Assembly (NCBI RefSeq): GCF_910592395.1
Contig: NC_088319.1
Location: 12,028,001-12,092,000 of the forward strand
Direction of reading: 5' to 3'
DNA: 64,000 bases
Source: Lineus longissimus
Taxonomy: Eukaryota; Nemertea; Pilidiophora; Heteronemertea; Lineidae
A model generated the notes under the pieces. That model made no database searches and was not told the DNA's origin. It saw only the letters and a list, made by a program, of their open reading frames with translations. This document shows positions 1 to 11,122 of the stretch, one piece after another. Within the stretch, counting starts at the first letter, position 1, and each line of letters begins with the position of its first letter. The translations under genes were made by a program, and so were the position numbers.

Positions 1-114
1 CCGAAGAACAAAATACGAGGGTCAGTGGTCATGAAGCCCTTTGAATTGGTAATTCATTTACGCGACACCATGCAGTAAATTATCTTTTATGCTTAGTTTG
101 AGTATAGATTCCTG

Positions 115-189
115 GGTAGTCCATTGCGTCATCCTCATGGGATCTCCTTATGGTGATGGACGAGGCCGGTCCACTGCGTCCGGAGTGTA
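115..189 (+). repeat. Dispersed repeat R1, copy 1
   Basis: A segment running from a GTCCATTGCGTCATCCT-like start to a GGTCCACTGCGTCCGGAGTG end recurs at about 322-411, 10662-10770 (inverted) and 61596-61690. The two ends are loosely complementary around a GC-rich centre, so it looks like a short non-autonomous inverted-repeat element. No coding capacity is seen. Confidence 0.6.
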
Positions 190-321
190 AGTTTTAGGAG
201 CAAATGGAAGTCTCGGAGATTTTGAGAAAATGGAAGTCACGGAGATTTTGAGAAAAAATCTTCGGTAAAAATTACATGTAATTTACATTCGTACTTTAAT
301 TGTAGCCACCCTGCATCATCC

Positions 322-411
322 GCTTAGACTCCGATGCAGTCCATTTTGTCATCCTGATCGCCCGGGGCGACAAGACGAGGCCGGTCCACTACGTCCGGAG
401 TGTACATGTAC
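322..411 (+). repeat. Dispersed repeat R1, copy 2
   Basis: Second copy of R1, only about 130 bp after the first. It keeps the core GACGAGGCCGGTCCACTACG and the CGGAGTGTAC end. From here to about 1118 I see no exon, RNA gene or further repeat; the missing 3' exons of the guanylate cyclase were looked for here and not found. Confidence 0.6.
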
Positions 412-1118
412 ATTCGCTATGCGACCTTGCGAAACCGCCAGGCTTTCATCAAGAATGCATAGAAAGTGCAAGAGTGCATTGACCATAACTATATGTATGT
501 CCCACAAAATTGCCGTTCTGAATATCATTCTGAATCAAGGCCACCGGGTATCGTTTGAGGTACGCACCTGCATGGGGATGGATCAGTTCTCGATATAAAC
601 GGCCCGGATAGCAAAAGCTCATATGGCAGGCAACTTACCAGAATGTAGTCCTATCCTCAACTGTAACTTATGCGTGACCATGTGCGGTATTTGCATTCTT
701 TCTATGCCGTCCCTCAGATCCAGAGAGATGGAAGCTATTTCATTCGCATGCCGATCACCTGGAATAAAACGGTAAATAACAACTCGTCTTTAAAGGCCTG
801 CTCCAATCGTGTTTATTATGTTTTCTTGTGGCTCAGGTCATCAGGAAAAAAACCGTAGTGCAGTTACTAATCACGCAAATTCGCTTAAACTTGTCATTTA
901 TAGTACTTGGTATACCCGTATACTCAACGGCATTTTTGAATGTATGTTCAGCATGTATTCACAATTTTCAAAAATTTGAACGAATGGAATAGGCCTTCAA
1001 AATACTGGCAGAGTCACCTATCAGAAACAGAAAAGAACTAACAAGTGTACATTATACATGTGGTATTTTAAGGCGAAATGATCATATCCTTCAAATTGGC
1101 AGTTTTTGCAAAGTCTCC

Positions 1119-1235
1119 GAAACCTCAACGTGAACACAAGCGCCTATATAATTGTTCGACCTCATGATAACTATGTCGATCAATAATGGGATAGGCGTTC
1201 ACATTAACGTCTCGAGGGCTTCGCGAAACCTCCCT
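1119..1235. repeat. Inverted-repeat element R3, copy 1
   Basis: Contains CAACGTGAAC...GCGCCTAT followed by an inverted ATAGGCGTTCACATTAACG arm, with GACCTCATGATAAC between. A related copy lies at about 13825-13965 with GAACGTGAATGCCTAT and GAGAGGCGTTCACG arms. Probably a small transposon remnant lying in the intron after the 1271-1394 cyclase exon. Confidence 0.5.
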
Positions 1236-1270
1236 AATATCTCCGGATCCCGCCATGAAAACAAACTCAC

Positions 1271-3313
1271 CATTTCTTCGCGGGACACCACTGGCCACCA
1301 TATACGCGTCGCCTATTGTTTCTACTTTATAAACATCATATCGCTCTAAAACATTGTCGAAAAACTGATAGAGCTTGTTTAAAAAGTCTACCACCTGAAA
1401 AATAAACATTACGTCGAAGTTAGACATGAAATGTGGCTATGAGTGACACGCAACGTGAAAAGACAAGAGCGAGGTTTCGCAAATCTCACGAAAGAATTAC
1501 GATTTACGAACTTTTAGTTCTGAAGTAACCCAGGTTCCATTTAGCAGTCAGTTGTATCCTCGGCTTCAGTCAAACTAGGTGGCGGACATGCATACTTATG
1601 TCCAGCTTTGCGCCTGTTGAAAATAACAGACGCTGCGACAGTGTAAACAAATTCGTAACGATACATGTAGGTGATTCGTCACCACGAATTCAGAATTCGC
1701 TGCGTCTAAGACATTTCATGGCTTGGTAAACTAATTTGACATTTCTGATGATCCTTCTAAGAGGAATCAGCTAGGAAAACAAAATGTGTATCGTTAATTT
1801 GTCAGATGAATAAAGATTTGCAATTCGTAATCTGCTGGGAATTCGTGAAATTTGCGAAACCTCGCTATTGTGGAATGAGACCTTTATGACGTACTTGCAT
1901 GGGTGTACTTTGCGAAGAGATCGCAGTGAATCCGACCACGTCGCTGAAAAAGATGGTCACACCTTCGAACACTTCAGCATCCACGGTTTTCCGTTTCTTT
2001 AATTGCTTAGCAATCGTCTCGGGTAACATCCGGTGTAAGATGGCTTCCGTCTGCCTCTTCTCCTCTAGCAACTCTTCGCTATGGTGAATGAGATCCATGG
2101 AGAACTCAGTGATCGTCGCAACCATGCTGTAGGCAATCAGAGTCACGATCGGCAAGAGAATAACCACGAACGCCAAAACGCAACCTAAAGCGACGACTTC
2201 AGTATCGGAGTTTTTCAGCTCACTCGCGACCGCTGACAATGTTTCATTCTTTATGATGTCTGCAATAGAAACTAAAGTATCTCCAATATACCTTGTGATT
2301 ACTTCCCATTCCTCGGCGATACCTTGGCCGGAAAATGACGTGTTTTTCAATAAAATCTGCTCGCTTATTTCGTCCACTCTGTCCGCGATTCCGCTAGTGT
2401 TCTTCAGGAACCCTTTATTGTAAAGCTTGTTGAACTCGTCGGAGTATCGCCTGGACAAGGTGACGTGCACACGCCATAACTCTTCGTACTCTATATACTC
2501 AATGTACTCCTCAAAATGAAACCTTGCATGTAACAAAATATCCCGCCCCAAGGTCTGCATCATGCTGACATCCTCAATCGCGCGCAAAATATAACTCCTA
2601 GAAACTAATTTCCGCCAAATATTTTCGTGGTGATTCTCAAGAGAAAGCCGTATAACCGTTTTACTAAAACTCGCACCAGCCGCGTGATAGAAATTGATAA
2701 TTGTCAGTACATGATCCCCATACCTCCGTAACCACGTATCGGCGCGATACGTCCAAAGATAAACATGAAAATGTTCCTTGTCCGTGTACGTTTTGTTACC
2801 GTATGTGACCGGCTCCCATGGTTGGTTCGCTCGGGCCAAATCTTTATCCGTTTGGATGAAGTTTTCTGTCAACTGCGCCCTGTTCACTTTATTCGTCGTT
2901 AGATATAAAAGATTATCCATACGCTCCCGCGCAAAGCTCGAAGTCAACCGGTTATAGATGTCCGCCTCGTTCAGCTGATGTACGGCCAAGCCCAACTCCT
3001 CCTTGGCAAACACGACTCCGTAGATCGTAATCGCAGTCTGTATGACAAGGACAACCATTGGCAACAGAGGAACAGAAACAACCTTAGCTATCTGCAGCTT
3101 CCTCCCAATGCTCGACACGGGGTCTACATTACAAAATTTTTCGCGGATGATCTTGACTATCTTGTCATGGGTGAATAAGCTGTCGTCGGCAATGCTGGCA
3201 GTCCGGTTTGTGCATTCCGAGTTGGCGTCCGAATCTGTCCATTCGTCACTGCTTTCTTGACTGCTGTCGTGACTGCTATCGTCTTCGACTGGTGTGACTT
3301 TGTTGTTAGGCAT
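1271..3313 (-). CDS. NIT-domain receptor-type guanylate cyclase (partial)
   Basis: Membrane guanylate cyclase making cGMP from GTP. Two coding exons are seen: 1895-3313 (473 codons from the ATG at 3313) and 1271-1394; donors are GTACGT and GTGAGT, and the join is in frame. An acid/Ser-rich N-terminus is followed by a membrane segment (about residues 79-102), a roughly 270-residue NIT (nitrate/nitrite-sensing type) extracellular region, a second membrane segment (about 373-401), a helical linker ([16 protein letters not shown]) and the start of a class III cyclase domain with metal-binding FFSDVVGFT. Exon 2 supplies [14 protein letters not shown], where the glutamate is the guanine-selecting residue of this family. 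An acceptor just upstream of the ATG (exon edge 3328) implies an upstream 5' UTR exon. The rest of the cyclase domain is not found and probably lies beyond the left edge. Ligand unknown. Confidence 0.88.
1466..1864. mobile_element. MITE with 24-bp terminal inverted repeats, in cyclase intron
   Basis: The left end GCGAGGTTTCGCAAATCTCA and right end TGAAATTTGCGAAACCTCGC are inverted repeats with one mismatch over about 24 bp. The element makes up most of the 500-nt intron 1395-1894 of the guanylate cyclase. No transposase is encoded. Confidence 0.7.
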
Positions 3314-3687
3314 TCTGAGGCTGTTGTTCTGGAAGAAAAAGAATTCATAGTAACCATGGTCACATAACAACACAGACTTGATAACTGATTGGCCTTCATA
3401 CTTATACCAAAAAGAAATATCTATCTTTAAGCTTCCAAAAGATGGTGCATCCTTACCTACATCATACATGCGTTTGTGTCACCACTATCGGATCCACTGG
3501 GTGAGTGATTTAGCGATCTCAAGTAGTCCATCAGTGTGAAATCGTTCTTCAGATTAGTTCCATTGAAGGCGTCTCGAAATACTGCAGTTTCAGCGAATTT
3601 GCATGTATATTAAATGCACAGCGGCATTGAGTCTTTTAATTTTCCTGCGCCACTAGTAAATACAATGAACACGAACGGTTTTCCTCT

Positions 3688-3908
3688 TTAAAGGGACACT
3701 ATAGGCAGCAGCTAGGTAGGCAAGTTAAAGGTATACAAAGTTACCACTAGGGGTCTCTCCAACCCCATAATACACAAGACAATTCCAAAGTGTACGAAGA
3801 ATATATTTTCTGCCAAATCAAACATGACCCAGTGCCATTACTGTGCATATAAGCCACAAGAAGATGGTCAATTCAACCCCGCTGCACCTGCCTATAGTCC
3901 CCCTTTGA
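3688..3908. mobile_element. MITE family R4, copy 1
   Basis: Ends TTAAAGGGACACTATAGGCA and TGCCTATAGTCCCCCTTTGA are imperfect inverted repeats about 220 bp apart. Related ends occur at 37182-37372, and a single end near 20537-20557. The flanks and interior carry no gene. Confidence 0.6.
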
Positions 3909-6420
3909 TGTGTAGCAACATGAAGATAATATCAAATAACGATAAATATTTCGATCATATGCATAAGGGGTAACGAAATACATTACACCAATCCAAAAAT
4001 CCATCCACAATGTGAGCTACTGATTTGAAAACAAAACATTCCTTTATACATGTAGATTTCGTTGTAGATTTTATAACTGCCAAACCTTAATCAAAAATAT
4101 CTACCATATATTACGTATATTTTCTTAAAATTTATATAGCGGCGTAACTAATTATTGTACTATTGAAATGCGAGTTTCACCTAATAGGATCGATCGAATC
4201 CTTTCTCACTCATCTAATTAACGCAATGTAATTTACGAAACTACAACTCATATTACCAGCAAAGAATTCACTAGCTGCTATTGATTGCGGTCCGGCGTTC
4301 TCAGGAAGATGGGACGATTCTGTTACCTTAACCACCTACCGGCCAAGTGCACGTGGAAATGGTCAAAGTGTGTATTGTCCCATTCCGAGGGTCTTTGACA
4401 CACAGCTATGTCTTTGACATCGCAAGACTGCTCGTCAAATCTTGTAAGTTATACTGGGATATATCCGTAATAATGAAAATAAAATACATTTACCATATAG
4501 CGATCTGTACATATTGATACGTACGTTACACAATTAGAAATGTTCAAATTCTAATTTTGTGAACGAACGGATAAGGCTAGCAACTATCAAGAACGATCGA
4601 ACAACGCAAATATTTCTTTCTGGGCCCGTTTGTTCAAGACAGGTTTTGTCACTTACAATTGGTGATCCTAAGTCTAACATCCGATCGTGTCCAGGATTCT
4701 TAGCAAATGGAGGGGTTTAACTTCGCGCGTAAAACGTCAAAATCGTGAAGGGCAGGAGCGATCGCGAGGTGGTCTCGCCCTCACAATGTTGAAAAGGTTT
4801 TTTTAATCTGTATTTTTCCCAGTATTTCAGCCGTAAAATATCCGCACAAGCTTTACGCCTGGTAGAACATTGTCATGATGTCTCATTTGCAGGGGGATCA
4901 AACCCCTGTACACGCCCCCGACAAGAAAAAGAGAATTTGGAGACGTACCTTGACTTTCTTGTTGATAATCCACCTTCACTCACAGTAAGTGCAGGGCTCT
5001 TCCTGTATTTGAAATCTATCGGTAACCATGACAACAGTCGAACAAACACCTGGTGCAGATCTTTACCAAAGCGAGGCTATACAAATCGGCCTGGGTTCTT
5101 TCAGCTGAAATCTTCACCGTAACACTCATAATTGGCAGTAGTGGAGTCGGTGAAACGAAAGTTCTCCCGATATTAACCTAGACCGGACTGGCCCGTCCCA
5201 CTACACAGCGGATCAGCAGACTATATATCATGGGCTACTGATAACACTACACTCCCGACGCAGTGGTATATATCGATCTTAATGCCAATATGAAATATAT
5301 TGGGCCATGAAAATATGCATTTCAGAAGCCAGGTTGTTGATTGGACATGTTCTGGAACAGAGGACCTCAGGATATTTGACTGGTCATTTATTGCTCTGTT
5401 TGAAAACACAGCTACTATCCAGCCTTATAGCAGGACTTGGCAGAGCGCCCAAGACTTAGGACAACCCCTCAGCTCACCCAGCCTACAGATTGAGACCACA
5501 GTCTGTGACTGTAGGAAGTTGAATAAAAGACGGGATGGGCAATTATCCATCTGGGGCTATTGGGTAATGTCCCTTCCGGTTTAAAGGACCACTGTTTCAG
5601 CTGCCCGGGTGTACAAGGGTGTTTTCCTCCGTCCCTCCCTCCCTCCACCTCAAAGAATACCATGAAATGTAGATTAGATAACATGTGGAATTTAATTCAT
5701 GCGCGTCAGGTTACCTTACAAACTCTGAGAGAAATAACAACACACATCAATGGAATACCCCAGCAAAAGAATAGCATGACGTGCAGATTTATTTTGATAT
5801 GAGAAGACGACACCAACTTGACAAAATATGAATGAGGACTTTTGCCATCTACTTAATGTACTACATGTCGTATCACAAATCTTTCTGGCAGTGTAATTTT
5901 TCTTATAAACTTGTACTCCTAACAGGGATGGTCATACAGGCACCTATGAATGGGCACATGTATTTGTGTGACAGTGAAGACACCTATAAGCCTTTCGGAG
6001 AAACACAATCTCACTCAACCTGTACATGCATTCAGGACTTCATGGCGGAACAATGTCATGAAAGAGGTCTTGTCACGACAGAGCTGGGTTCCAGGTGGGA
6101 GAGATCTTTTTCATGACGTCAGATGGAGAACACACATCAAAAATAGCCACCCAGGTAAAAGATGCGAGGCAACATAAGATGGCAGTTGGCCTGAAGCCAG
6201 GTGAAAAAAACATGTACATGTATCAGGACCCGAGCCAGACTTTCTTACAGTTTCAAATGTAAGGGTCCTGGGCCAAGTTTATGCTTCAAAACACACTCTT
6301 TGGGGGTTATCTCCAGTCCTGATGTATAGTCCCCTTTAAAGCTAAGGTTGAACCCTTACAAACATCAAACATCACTCCAGAACTTCTTTCATCAACATTC
6401 AAACATTTTTAAAAAACAAT
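3909..6420. other. Intergenic stretch, no gene recognised
   Basis: Between the cyclase and SRPRB I see only short open frames with no family resemblance and no consistent splice structure. There is a small CCTCC-rich run near 5626-5648 and short GTACATGTA runs. The 3' UTR of SRPRB probably occupies the last few hundred bases. Confidence 0.5.
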
Positions 6421-9290
6421 TTATGCAATTTTATTGAGCCAATTTTTAATTCCTTCCAAGTCTTCTTCATTTTCGTCCTTCTGGCCTCGCCCGCTGCATT
6501 CAACAAACTCTACCTTGAAAGGCCGAAGGTCGCCAAATTCAAAATCTTTGTTGCGCTTTCCAAGGAAAGTGTTGTTGTTGCCAGTTCCTTCAGTGGACTC
6601 TAGTTGGGCTGATCTGGTCACACGGAGGGTGTTCCTGAAATGAATGAAGGGTAAACAGAGTTACACAAAGCATAGCATATGCTCCCAACCGAGTGTTGTC
6701 CGAGGGCAAATGAGCTGTCTCTGTTTTGCCATGGTAATTACTGACATGGTTAGCCCTTTTGCTACCACAGGTTCTGGCGGTGTATAGCTACCTATAGACA
6801 AGATGACCTGGAACCCAACTTGGCTCAGAAGTATTTCATTGAAAAATACCCAATCTAAATAACTTATGAAACACCTATGAATTGCCGTGTCTAAATAGAC
6901 CCGTGTGTCAAATCCTTGTGTCTATTAGCCCCATCGAGCTCGATGGGGCTAATCGGGGGCTAATTTAGACCCGTGTTCAACACGGGTTTTTTGATAGGTG
7001 GAATCTGAATAGCCCCGGCAATTGCAAGTTCTAAGACTCGGCGACAGATGGCGCGGTGTAGTTGCCTCGGTATTGCGCACGCGAAATTCCCCTCCAACGG
7101 GAAAGAAACACAGGAGAGCTCCCTACCTACAGCGCACCTGTCGCCGGGGCTATTAACCATTATCTAACACCACTGATAGGTGTAAGTGCGCCCCGGGTTT
7201 TTTGACACACGGCGAAGACACGGGTCTTGAAAAAACACGGGGTTTTATGATAGGTGGAACTACGACTACAGTGAGAGTGGTGGTCTTACATTTCCTTTTC
7301 AAGTTGATCTTGGACGACTTTGGAACTCTTGGCAAATGTTTGGTCATGTTTGTTGCAGGCCACAAGCACTGGTGGAGCATTGTAGGAGAACACACCATCA
7401 CTTAGGATGTTGTACAGAAATCTGAAATAGATACGTAAGCATTTGTTTTAAATTGTAGAATTTCAACATTCCAAGACGCTGTCCAACTTTAGAGTTCATG
7501 TTGAGAGAACATTTTTCAGGCAGATTTGGGCCCTTTTGGGATGAAAAGTGGTGCGCACCTCCCCCCTGCACCTCCCCCCCCCCGCATCAAAATGGTGAAT
7601 AAGGCCCAGTACTGCCTGATAATTTACAAACCGTGTCGTTGCTCACATTTTACAAAACCTGATGAACCAAATTGATAAGCACCATCACACAATTTTGTTC
7701 GAGTGCATCTAGATGATGTCAATGTACTGCAACGGTGACATACACATAGATGAGATTACAATTTTAAACTTCATGATACTAATAATACCAGGAATCAATA
7801 AAGACTAGTCTTTAACAATTCATGCTAATTCTTACTCGGCTGCATCCTTGATTTCCTTCTGAATCGTCGTGCTGTCCACAACAAAAATGACTCCTCTGAA
7901 AAAATGAATTGGAAAGTTCTGGTAAAAGATGTTAATGGTCATTTGTATTTGTAATTTGCACTTAATGGTTATGAATAATAGATTAATCATTTTCAATTGT
8001 ATGCCAAACGTTGCTCTGTGATTACAAAAGTTTAGAAACAACAAACTAACCTTGCATTATCTTTATAACTGTCAATGAATTTACTTCTCGTTCTCTCGTG
8101 TCCCGGGAGGTCGAAGAGCCTCAGTGTCTTTGAATGGTCAGGGATCTTGTAGATGCCACAGTTGTCTCTTATCGAAGTGTGGGAGTTGACGAATTTCTTA
8201 TTGACAAGCTGAAAGGTAAGTCAGGGTGATTTCATTACATCATAATAACTGGAGCAATGAACAGGCCTTGTCACTCCCAGGCAAATTAGGCTGGGTTCCC
8301 CCCCCCAAAAAAAAACATGCTTGAAACAAGCGCTAAAAATAGCTATAAAGGCCTGTTTTACTTGCAATTGAGACCAACTCACCCTGCTCCAAAGTAGTGT
8401 TTTTCCCGAGTCACATAATCCAACAAGGAGAACACCGTTTCTTTTGTTCTTCCTTCCACATAGAAGGAAGTATACTGAAATGAGAAAGGATCATAATATG
8501 CATGACCTACGCGCCATGCCAATCACAGCACGCGCAACCTACGCGCTGGTTAACGCATCTGCAATGAAGCAGATGACGTGAAATTAAGGGATGTCAATTG
8601 TGATTGGGACTGTACACATGGAATGAAACAAGAACAACATAAATCGGTTTGATTTTGTACACATGACGTGTGTCTATACATGTACATTGTATCCGGCCTA
8701 TACAATACACGCGTACACCGCGCATGTACACACTTTTTACCAAATGGGCAGAAATATAGTCAAATTCCCGAGATTTTCTGAGGTTAGATGCAATAAACTT
8801 TGCTTAAAACAAGAACAACATAAATCGGTTTGCTTTTGTACACATGACGTGTGTCTATACATGTACATTGTATCCGGTCTATACAATACACGCGTACACC
8901 GCGCATGTACACACTTTTTACCAAATGGGCAGAAATATAGTCAAATTCCCGAGATTTTCTGAGGTTAGATGCAATAAACTTTGCTTAAAACAAGAACAAC
9001 ATAAATCGGTTTGCTTTTGTACACATGACGTGTGTCTATACATGTACATTGTATCCATCCTATACAATACACGCGTACACCGCGCATGTACACACTTTTT
9101 ACCATATGGGCAGAAATATAGTCAAATTCCCGAGATTTTCTGAGGTTAGGTGCAATAAACTTTGCTTACAAATTGTTATGATGACAACTGCCATTCCCAC
9201 AAATACCCCAATTATTTGAGGATCGCCCGCTAAGAGGTCTTTATGGATCATTTTCAATATTTTGAACTGGTCTTCATATTCGGAAGCCAT
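6421..9290 (-). CDS. SRPRB: Signal recognition particle receptor subunit beta
   Basis: Membrane-anchored small GTPase that tethers the SRP receptor alpha subunit to the endoplasmic reticulum. Six exons join in phase: 9170-9290, 8383-8474, 8051-8208, 7836-7895, 7290-7421, 6421-6634, giving 258 aa. A short cytosolic N-terminus and one membrane helix (about 26-46) precede the GTPase fold. The P-loop is GLCDSGKT (59-66), the switch II motif DLPGHE (104-109), the base-recognition motif NKHD (167-170), and a CSG G5-type motif lies near the C-terminus. GLCDSGKT and the NTLRVTRSA stretch are characteristic of SRPRB. The ATG at 9290 is chosen because it is the first in the exon and gives a normal N-terminus. 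The first donor (GTAAGC) sits at the edge of a 181-bp tandem array, and an unrelated palindromic insertion lies in the last intron. Confidence 0.95.
6860..7258. mobile_element. Palindrome-rich insertion in SRPRB last intron
   Basis: The segment begins near CACCTATGAATTGCCGTGTC and ends near GGGGTTTTATGATAGGTGGA, so the termini carry a CACCTAT/ATAGGTG inverted repeat. It holds a perfect 28-bp palindrome at 6925-6952 (TTAGCCCCATCGAG and its complement) and several ACCCGTGT/ACACGGGT hairpins. It is likely a non-autonomous transposon; its exact ends are uncertain. Confidence 0.45.
8500..8620. mobile_element. MITE family R5, truncated copy
   Basis: Ends with GATGTCAATTGTGATTGGGA-CTGT and contains ACGCGCAACCTACGCGCTGG. 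The same family is seen with both ends at 23790-24004 and 60236-60441. This copy lies in the first intron of SRPRB and lacks the left end. Confidence 0.5.
8630..9169. repeat. 181-bp tandem repeat, three copies, ending at an SRPRB splice donor
   Basis: Three nearly identical 181-bp units (phase points 8663, 8844, 9025) fill the 5' part of SRPRB intron 1. The unit contains GACGTGTGTCTATACATGTA and TACACGCGTACACCGCGCAT. The last unit runs into the exon-1 donor: on the minus strand it reads TTTGTAAGC, while the inner copies read TTTTAAGC at the same place. Open frames through the units are repeat artefacts. Confidence 0.85.
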
Positions 9291-9448
9291 GTTGGCAATT
9301 TTGTCTTTTTGCAAGCAGACGAGAATATTCTATGCATTCTCGCGCAACACTCCCCTGGCACCTGCTTGAAACTGTCTTGTAAAACAATTTTGCTTTGCGC
9401 GCGACTGTACTAGTATTGTCTCGTTGTGCATTCCCTGGCCAAAGTTGT

Positions 9449-10192
9449 TACGGTGGCTGGGAAAGGACATCGAAAAAAAAAAAATTCTCGGCGGGACAAC
9501 TTATTATCTCGGGGGCACGACTTATTATGTCGGGGGACGACTTATTAAGTCGGGGGGACGACTTATGAAAGCGAGGGCGAGGCCTGGCTGTGACTGTCTC
9601 ATCTCTCTCACCATGTAGACAACTTGGCATAGCAGCCAGGACTGATTTGGCCTGGATGTGACTTCCTCATCGCTCTCACCATGTTGACAACTTCGCAGAG
9701 CAGCCAAGACTGATTTGGCCTGGCTGTGACTGTCTCATCTCTCTTACTATAATTATTGTCAACTACGTTGTAAACAAAAGGCAGTAGGGCAATATTATTA
9801 TTAAGTTGTCAACATGGTGAGAGCGATGAGGAAGTCACAGCCAGGCCAAATCAGTCCTGGCTGCTCCACCGTGTTGACAACATGATGAGAGTGATGAGAC
9901 AGTCACAGCCAGGCCAAATCAGTCTTGGCTGCTCTACCAAGTTGTCTACATGGTGAGAGAAATGAGACAGTCACAGCCAGGCCTCGCCCTCGCTTTCATA
10001 AGTCGTCCCCCCGACTTACTAAGTCGTCCTCCCGAGATAATAAGTCGTCCCCCCGAGATAATAAGTCGTCCCCCGAGATAAAAAGTCGTCCCCCCGACTT
10101 ACTAAGTCGTCCCCCCGACATAATAAGTTGTCCCCCCGAAAGTCGTCCCGCCGAGAATTTTTTTTTTCGATGTCCTTTCCCAGCCACCGTCA
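9449..10192. mobile_element. Foldback element R6, about 740 bp
   Basis: Starts CGGTGGCTGGGAAAGGACAT and ends ATGTCCTTTCCCAGCCACCG, a 20-bp perfect inverted pair. Both arms continue inward with poly-A/T, a GACGACTTATTAAGTCG-type short repeat, and a long arm of CAGCCAGGCCAAATCAGTC type with ACCATGTTGACAAC. A second element with nearly the same ends lies at 51360-51598. It sits between the divergent SRPRB and TMED genes. No clear target-site duplication is seen. Confidence 0.8.
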
Positions 10193-10661
10193 TACGAGTT
10201 GTAATTTGTTTTGGATGAAACGTTTTGTATGAAAAAGCGCGCAATTTGCAACGTGCATTTCATTCAGCGCGAACTATTTGTTTATGCATTGGCCTGTCTC
10301 CCTCTGTTTTGCGGAAGTTACTTGATAACATATGTATGTACATGTATATAATATTGCTAGGGAAGGAACCCCCCCCCCCCCACCCCGACACACCTGTCGA
10401 TTCACTTGTCCCTGCAGGGACGGTAATCTCAAAATCGGCCAAGAAAAATTATGGTTTCAACATTGATGTCTTTATGACCGTAAAGGGGGACTGGTGGTCT
10501 TATCCTAAATTTCCCCCAGAAATTTTTCGATTAGTGTCTTCCAATCTTCTTGCATCCTCATTTTTGTTTTTAAAAACGCTTCTAAAATTTCGCGCTGACA
10601 GCTGCGGCTGTGGATGTTACTTCGATTATTTCCCGTCGTCGGGGTCGAAAGTGAAACGTAG
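10193..10661. other. Intergenic stretch upstream of TMED-a
   Basis: Contains a C-homopolymer near 10370-10381 and no recognisable exon. A 164-codon open frame runs through it but resembles no family and ends inside repeat R1. Confidence 0.4.
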
Positions 10662-10770
10662 ACCTTACAGCATACACTCCGGACGCAGTGGACCGGCCTC
10701 GTCCTGTCGCCTGTATTGAGGAGTAACGATCAGGATGACTAAATGGACTGCATAGGAGTCTTATAGCACA
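10662..10770 (-). repeat. Dispersed repeat R1, copy 3 (inverted)
   Basis: Reads ACACTCCGGACGCAGTGGAC then CGGCCTCGTCCTGTCG and ends GGACTGCATAGGAGTCTTA, the reverse of the copies at 115-411. Its two ends form an imperfect inverted repeat. Confidence 0.6.
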
Positions 10771-10973
10771 TAACAGCTGCTCATCTTCTCATAAGGTCAC
10801 TGCTCTGGATAATTGTGTACGAGGGTTTAGATTCCGGCTGATTCAGCGGGTTAATTCATAGACGTAGACAATTAACTAAAATGCTTTTATACGGGCCGCA
10901 TAGGCCTATCCGTCACCAAGGTAACCGCAGAAAAAGAACAGGTGCACTTATCTCTCGAACATGCCATCTGTGC

Positions 10974-11122
10974 GATAGCGCACGCATGCGCTTTGGCGAC
11001 AAATTATGACAGATTATCGATCCGAATAAATTGTAATATTCATGGTGAATGGATGAATGTAAATTACTGCTCGGGTGCATGATGGTCGGGGACTCGCCGC
11101 AGCATTACGTGTACAAGATGGC
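10974..11122 (+). promoter_or_regulatory. Probable TMED-a promoter with NRF-1-like and YY1-like sites
   Basis: GCGCACGCATGCGCT near 10978-10992 is close to the NRF-1 core, and AAGATGGCGGC over the start codon at 11115-11125 matches the YY1-type initiator element found at many housekeeping starts. Both are motif matches only. Confidence 0.35.

Noticed and set aside
8663-9219. Three near-identical 64-99 codon open frames
   Set aside because: They are translations of the 181-bp tandem units in an SRPRB intron, in the antisense direction.
9291-9314. Upstream extension of SRPRB
   Set aside because: The only possible initiator there is TTG; the ATG at 9290 gives the normal N-terminus.
9925-10244. 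Ser/Pro/Arg-rich open frames on both strands
   Set aside because: They arise from the GACGACTTATTAAGTCG-type repeats of the foldback element.
10225-10719. 164-codon open frame
   Set aside because: Runs through a C-homopolymer and into repeat R1, with no family resemblance.
11049-11117. 23-residue N-terminal extension of TMED-a
   Set aside because: An in-frame upstream ATG exists, but it would bury the signal peptide; the YY1-like context marks 11118 as the start.
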